From Prostheceraeus crozeri (taxonomy: Eukaryota > Platyhelminthes > Polycladida > Euryleptidae): a stretch of DNA of 64,000 nt. How positions within the stretch are numbered: the first letter of the stretch is position 1; each line of letters opens with the position of its first letter. The position numbers were made by a program, and so were the translations under genes. The stretch lies in NCBI GenBank assembly GCA_907163375.1, contig CAJQUW010004740.1, forward strand, positions 511,501-575,500, given 5' to 3'. The notes beneath the pieces were generated by a model, which searched no databases, was not told the DNA's origin, and saw nothing but the letters and a program-made list of their open reading frames with translations. Positions 60,186-64,000 of this stretch are shown here, piece by piece.

Positions 60186-60720
60186 GCAATTTGAACTTTA
60201 CATGTATTAGGAGTGGCTTTTATGAGCAAGATCGGGAAGTGTACAGTAGCGTGCTACTTATTAAGACTCTGATGGTTATCCAGAGACTCTCATGTATTTT
60301 GATTAATTTTTAACCATTAAGGGAAATGTCTGATATTTTTATTTGATTGTAGGCATTTGTTCAAGTGAGCGTGTAAGAACGGAAAACGGAATTAAATAAG
60401 AACAATTTAAACAATATAAGGAGAAATTGGATTAACACGAAGCATCCTGTTCAACTTCTTAGCAGCACTTAAGTAAGTCCGGGATCATTTCTACTGTCTA
60501 TTGTCAGTATGTCAGTATTTATCACATGTCATCGGTTCACCTCCATACAGTGTACACAAGTTGCTGGAATTTTGGGAGTTCAGAAATCTAATTGATTTCA
60601 GAGATCACAGAACAAATTTTTATCCCAGTATTCGTGGATTTTAAAAGAAATGACAGCTACACTGCCATAGTGAAAAAATCTTTCCGATGGTCTTCTTGAT
60701 GTAATAATAATAACAATAAT

Positions 60721-61792
60721 CAGTGGCGTCGCGTGCTCCCCCTCCCCCCCCCGACAATGGAATACTATTTCTATACAAGACATTTTTATGTTACAACATT
60801 AATTTTTATAAAAGCTGAATCTTTAATAACAATTTACCGAACATTTTTTTAAGGCCAAGTGAATGTGCACATGAGAAGTGATTGCTCATGTCGCTTAACC
60901 GTCTTACTCAAGGAGCTGAGATTACTAAATCCCCTCTGTCCAGACTACACTTTCTCGAGAAAAAAGAGGCAAGACCAACAGTTTCTCACGGCCGGTCAGC
61001 CACTCACATGTTTGAAATTCTCATACATTAAAACGTCTTGTGTATTTCTTTCTCTGTGAGTACTTTCAACTTAATATCAGGTGTTGGCCTACCTTGCTTG
61101 ACGACTGTCATCTTTTCAGTATATTCCCTTCGGACGAAAGGCGTGGTTATGATCTCATCTGATATACTCAACATAGCGTCACATCAATCACGTAAAAACA
61201 AATTATGGAATTCTGCCGCATCTGGTTGTTCGAGTCAGATGCATTAGTCTGCATTCATTGGAGAACGCTCATCATCTGATCGCAGTCTTGTCTGAACGTC
61301 AGCCATCTGCTACTGTTGACGCAGTGGCCTCTCTCACATGAAACGAAGACAGGAACAATTGGGTTGCGCTTCCCTTACTATATTTAGGTACCGTGCCTCG
61401 ATCAAGAATCGCGTAGAATTTCATTGCAAAAATTGGAGAAGGCAAAGTATTATGTCTATCGGGAAAACCAATATTGTCGCGGGCGCGTGCGCTTACTGCC
61501 TCACAAGCACACAACTCTCTTTCGCTGTGTCTGAACATCACTGCTCCGTCTGAACACACGACTAGCTTGTTTGTCTAATTGTTCGAAGAAAACAGCTGTG
61601 ATTCGAGCACGTGCTGCAAAACTGTTCACTCTGGAGGTTGAGAGTCTGATTTTGAGGCGGAAAGCTGTGCACAGCTATCACGAGAAGCTATAGAATTTAA
61701 ATGAATGATGACACTTTTCAGTTTTATAATTGTTGGAAAATCATTTTCGAGGATGCGCCGAAGGCCTCGCGGGTACGGAGAAGACGCCACTG
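60721..61792. mobile_element. hAT element, non-autonomous, 1,072 bp
   Basis: CAGTGGCGTCGCG at 60721 and the inverse GACGCCACTG ending 61792, with a perfect ACAATAAT duplication (60713-60720 and 61793-61800). The interior shows only small frames, none transposase-like. The ends resemble, but are not identical to, those of the hAT at 37921. Confidence 0.85.
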
Positions 61793-62366
61793 ACAATAAT
61801 CGTTTATTTCTATCAAAGAACCACGATACTCTCTCGATGATTTTAACGCATTACAGGAAGAATGAATTTTTTTCGAGTTCTCGGTCTGGTTAGTTGAGAG
61901 AGGATGTGATGGGAGCTAGAACACACTTGCCTATCATGCATTTGCATTGATATTGAATACGATTTCGTAGAGTGAGGAGTCACATCATTATCATGATGGC
62001 ACACAGGCTGTTATAAGATGGCGGTATTTTTTCGTTACAAAATTGATAACAAAATATATGTTGATATTGATGATGACTTGACCGATTTTCATAATGGTCA
62101 GCGTTTTGGTGACATGAACTGTCGAAACATTTTTCATGGTGTAATACTGCCGTTCTCTTTGCCTTGAAGTCGACTGTGACATAATGTCACATAAATATCG
62201 CGCATTCAGTAATGGTCCGACCGTCACCACGAGTTTCTGCAGACTCTGCAGACGCGCAGATTTATAGTAACGATAGAGTGCATATTATTAGGTGAAAGTC
62301 TCATTTTCGGTCTTGTTACCTGCAGAAGCTCGTACTGGTGGTCGGACTATAATAATATGTCCTTAC

Positions 62367-62499
62367 CTGCTATCATCACAGCAGTAATGATAATATTGTT
62401 GTCCACAACAGTATGAATAGTTTGACGGAACAATAGTCAAAGGACAGGCGTAGTAACCGGCATAATCACCCTCAGAGTTTGCCTCAAAGTTGCCGCATT
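62367..62499 (-). CDS. Shisa/CYYR1-like protein, Cys/Tyr-rich ectodomain exon
   Basis: 133-nt exon. Acceptor TTGCATTTCAG before 62499; donor GCAG|GTAAGG after 62367. It encodes ECGNFEANSEGDYAGYYACP, LTIVPSNYSYCCGQQYYHYC and CDDS: six Cys and eight Tyr with the GYY-CP ... YCCG-YY-YCC spacing of the Shisa/CYYR1 ectodomain. It ends with two bases (AG) that need one base from the next exon, and both transmembrane exons (30495-30658 and 23636-23808) begin with C, giving Ser. Known relatives are single-pass adaptors that bind receptors outside and WW proteins inside. The signal-peptide exon is not visible up to 64 kb and is probably upstream (right) of the window. Confidence 0.85.
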
Positions 62500-62945
62500 C
62501 TGAAATGCAATCGTGGTAACACGCATTTATTAAATACTGCTTAAATGATGGAAATATGAACATCCACGTACAGTACACTAAGGATTCGTCGGTTTTCCTG
62601 AAATGTCTATTTGACTCCAAAAAAGTTCTGGTAACCAATCCATGCATGACATAACATGTTGACGACTTGCTAAGGCCCTTAACAGGGTCCTTTTTAGAAG
62701 TACATAGAGACTACTGAATCGATGACCTCTGTGGTGCTATTTTGACATGTTTCACAATTGCATTACAACTTCATCCTAAAGCTCTGCATTCGTAAAACAT
62801 ATTGGAAACAATTATAAAAAATAAATGCAGTGATACGATAATATCGGTATTCCTGTCGCCAAATGAGGGCATTGATTTCGCCCAACACAAAGTTTCAGTG
62901 GAAAATAAAGGCATGCTATAAACTGGATAACTTCTGTGTTTTGAT

Positions 62946-63175
62946 AGGGTGCGTTTACACGTGCAACTTTAGTTGCGTCTTAACTTGTACGTGGAACCGC
63001 TACTGACACTCTCTTCTGGCACTGGATTGCTGACATTTTTAGAAGTTGTTGCAACCGAGTGTCAGTGAAAATATCTCATGTGCAAACTGTTCCTGACATT
63101 TTCTTTAAAGTGTCAGTGAAGTTAAACTAGTTGCAAATTTTGCAGACACTTACACGATAATATGTACTGTGATCG
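62946..63175. mobile_element. Degenerate relative of the Harbinger fold-back MITE
   Basis: GGTGCGTTTACACGTGCAACTT resembles the ends of 16415-16839 (GACTGCGTTAACACATGCAACTT), and repeated AGTGTCAGTGAA/TTGCTGACA motifs recur as in that element. The right border and duplication are not clear. Confidence 0.35.
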
Positions 63176-63243
63176 GAACGCAGTGGTCTGACTTCTCGGA
63201 TACTGGAGTTGTTCTTGCTTTTTTCTTTATCGCCAGTCATTAA

Positions 63244-63409
63244 ATCATTGATATGATGTGCTATGTGCTAATGTACATAATTTATCAACTTACATATTTT
63301 CTTTTTTTGCTAATATGTACTGTAGTCACTACAATAACAATACACGTTAGCAAAAGTAGAAAATATGCATGTAAATAAATTATGTGCAATAGCACATCAT
63401 ATCAATGAT
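63244..63409. repeat. 166-bp near-perfect palindrome
   Basis: ATCATTGATATGATGTGCTA on the left is mirrored by TAGCACATCATATCAATGAT on the right. Inner blocks ACATAATTTAT / ATAAATTATGT, ACATATTTTCT / AGAAAATATG and GCTAA / TTAGC continue the symmetry to a short loop near 63327. Likely a small fold-back MITE; no duplication defined. Confidence 0.7.
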
Positions 63410-64000
63410 ATCAGTGATCCTACTCACGCTCGAACGCACACAAATTCTCGAATACCAAAACACTGCGCCCGAATGCCCGAACCTTCTTTTCAGAAAATGC
63501 CCAAATGCTTGAAAGTTTTCTTCAGAAAATTGCCTGAATGACCGAAAATAATCTCAAACATCTTCAAGAATTTTGACTTCTGTGGATGTTTTGATCGCAA
63601 TGTTTTCTCATTGATCTTTTCCTCTCCTTTTTTGTGTTAAATTAATATCAGTCTTCTTGCATATTTGGGTAGATTTGCATTGCATGTTGTTGCATTTTGC
63701 TTGTTGCTGGCGACAGTCACATGCAAGAATGAGATTATATCGATTTTCGCACCATGTATTCACCGCTGCTTGTTGCGAATATTGAAAGTTTGGTGCTTTT
63801 GAGACAGGCATAAACGCAAATGAATTTGACTTATTGTTCAGTTTAAAATTTGTAAATAGGTAAAATTTGATATGATAAGTGACATTTATGTTTTCAAGTG
63901 GTCAATCAAAAACTGTGTTGAATGCATGCATGAATTCGACGAATGTTTGTATTTCAAACTATGTGTGATCTCCATTTCACTTGTGCCTTGCCTCATTGCT

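Larger units (their letters stand above)
13912..62499 (-). other. Host gene extent: Shisa/CYYR1-like gene with two alternative terminal modules
   Basis: Groups the five exons above. Intron sizes in order are ~31.7 kb (ectodomain to TM A), 5.7 kb (TM A to tail A), and 9.4 kb (TM B to tail B). Tail A stop to TM B is 0.65 kb. All junction phases are 2 then 1, so splicing ectodomain-TM A-tail A or ectodomain-TM B-tail B both give open proteins, as would swapping tails. Regulation is not evident from sequence; tail A has its own polyadenylation-type signal, so choice of module could be coupled to 3' end use. Alternatively these are two genes and the second ectodomain exon has been missed or lost. 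Confidence 0.7.

Noticed and set aside
61299-61559. Overlapping 70-86 codon frames on both strands
   Set aside because: They lie inside the non-autonomous hAT 60721-61792 and show no transposase motif.
62363-62647. Extended 94-codon frame starting upstream of the ectodomain exon
   Set aside because: The part before 62499 lacks Shisa-like features and a good acceptor (TTGCATTTCAG) lies exactly at 62500, so the frame is read-through of intron.
1-64000. CRISPR arrays, operons, riboswitches and ribosome binding sites
   Set aside because: The window is animal nuclear DNA with introns; no regularly spaced short direct repeats or prokaryotic signals were seen.

Overview
This window looks like AT-rich nuclear DNA from an invertebrate animal. 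It has spliced exons with GT/AG borders, very long introns, and a dense, layered set of animal-type transposons (mariner/Tc1, pogo, hAT with TTF zinc fingers, piggyBac, Harbinger- and CACTA-like MITEs, a Penelope-like element with a GIY-YIG domain, AP-endonuclease LINEs, one Ty3/gypsy fossil). I cannot assign a phylum. I see no CRISPR array, rRNA or credible intact tRNA.

One host gene can be supported, on the minus strand from 62.5 kb down to 13.9 kb. It encodes a Shisa/CYYR1-like single-pass membrane adaptor. A Cys/Tyr-rich ectodomain exon (62367-62499) is followed by two tandem copies of a two-exon module: a transmembrane exon plus a terminal exon encoding a Pro-rich PPxY tail. Module A is 30495-30658 with 24457-24785; module B is 23636-23808 with 13912-14216. 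Splice sites and codon phases agree at every junction. Only one ectodomain exon was found, so the simplest reading is one gene that can end in either of two membrane/tail modules. The signal-peptide exon is probably beyond the right edge.

Almost everything else lies in the introns or downstream of this gene and is mobile DNA, often nested. 0-8.3 kb: a mariner pseudogene, then a Tc1-like element with ~120-bp inverted ends that was invaded by a 5.3-kb element which itself holds further repeats. 9-16 kb: LINE tails, a Penelope-like element between 224-bp direct repeats, and a GC-rich insert inside a LINE. 16-28 kb: MITEs, a Tc1-like element, and a gypsy integrase fossil. 28-37 kb: a LINE, two piggyBac remnants and a miniature Penelope-like element. 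37.5-42.8 kb: three hAT elements inserted one into another. 43.5-47.2 kb: an unrecognised intronless reading frame split by a nearly intact pogo-like transposon. 47.8-61.8 kb: Penelope-like ends, MITEs and hAT relatives.

Three small DNA-transposon families recur and keep their target-site duplications: a 256-bp family (three copies, all 256 bp), a 0.5-0.6-kb family (three full copies plus one truncated), and an 843-bp family (one full, one truncated). All family calls rest on reading motifs and repeat ends by eye; no database search was possible.
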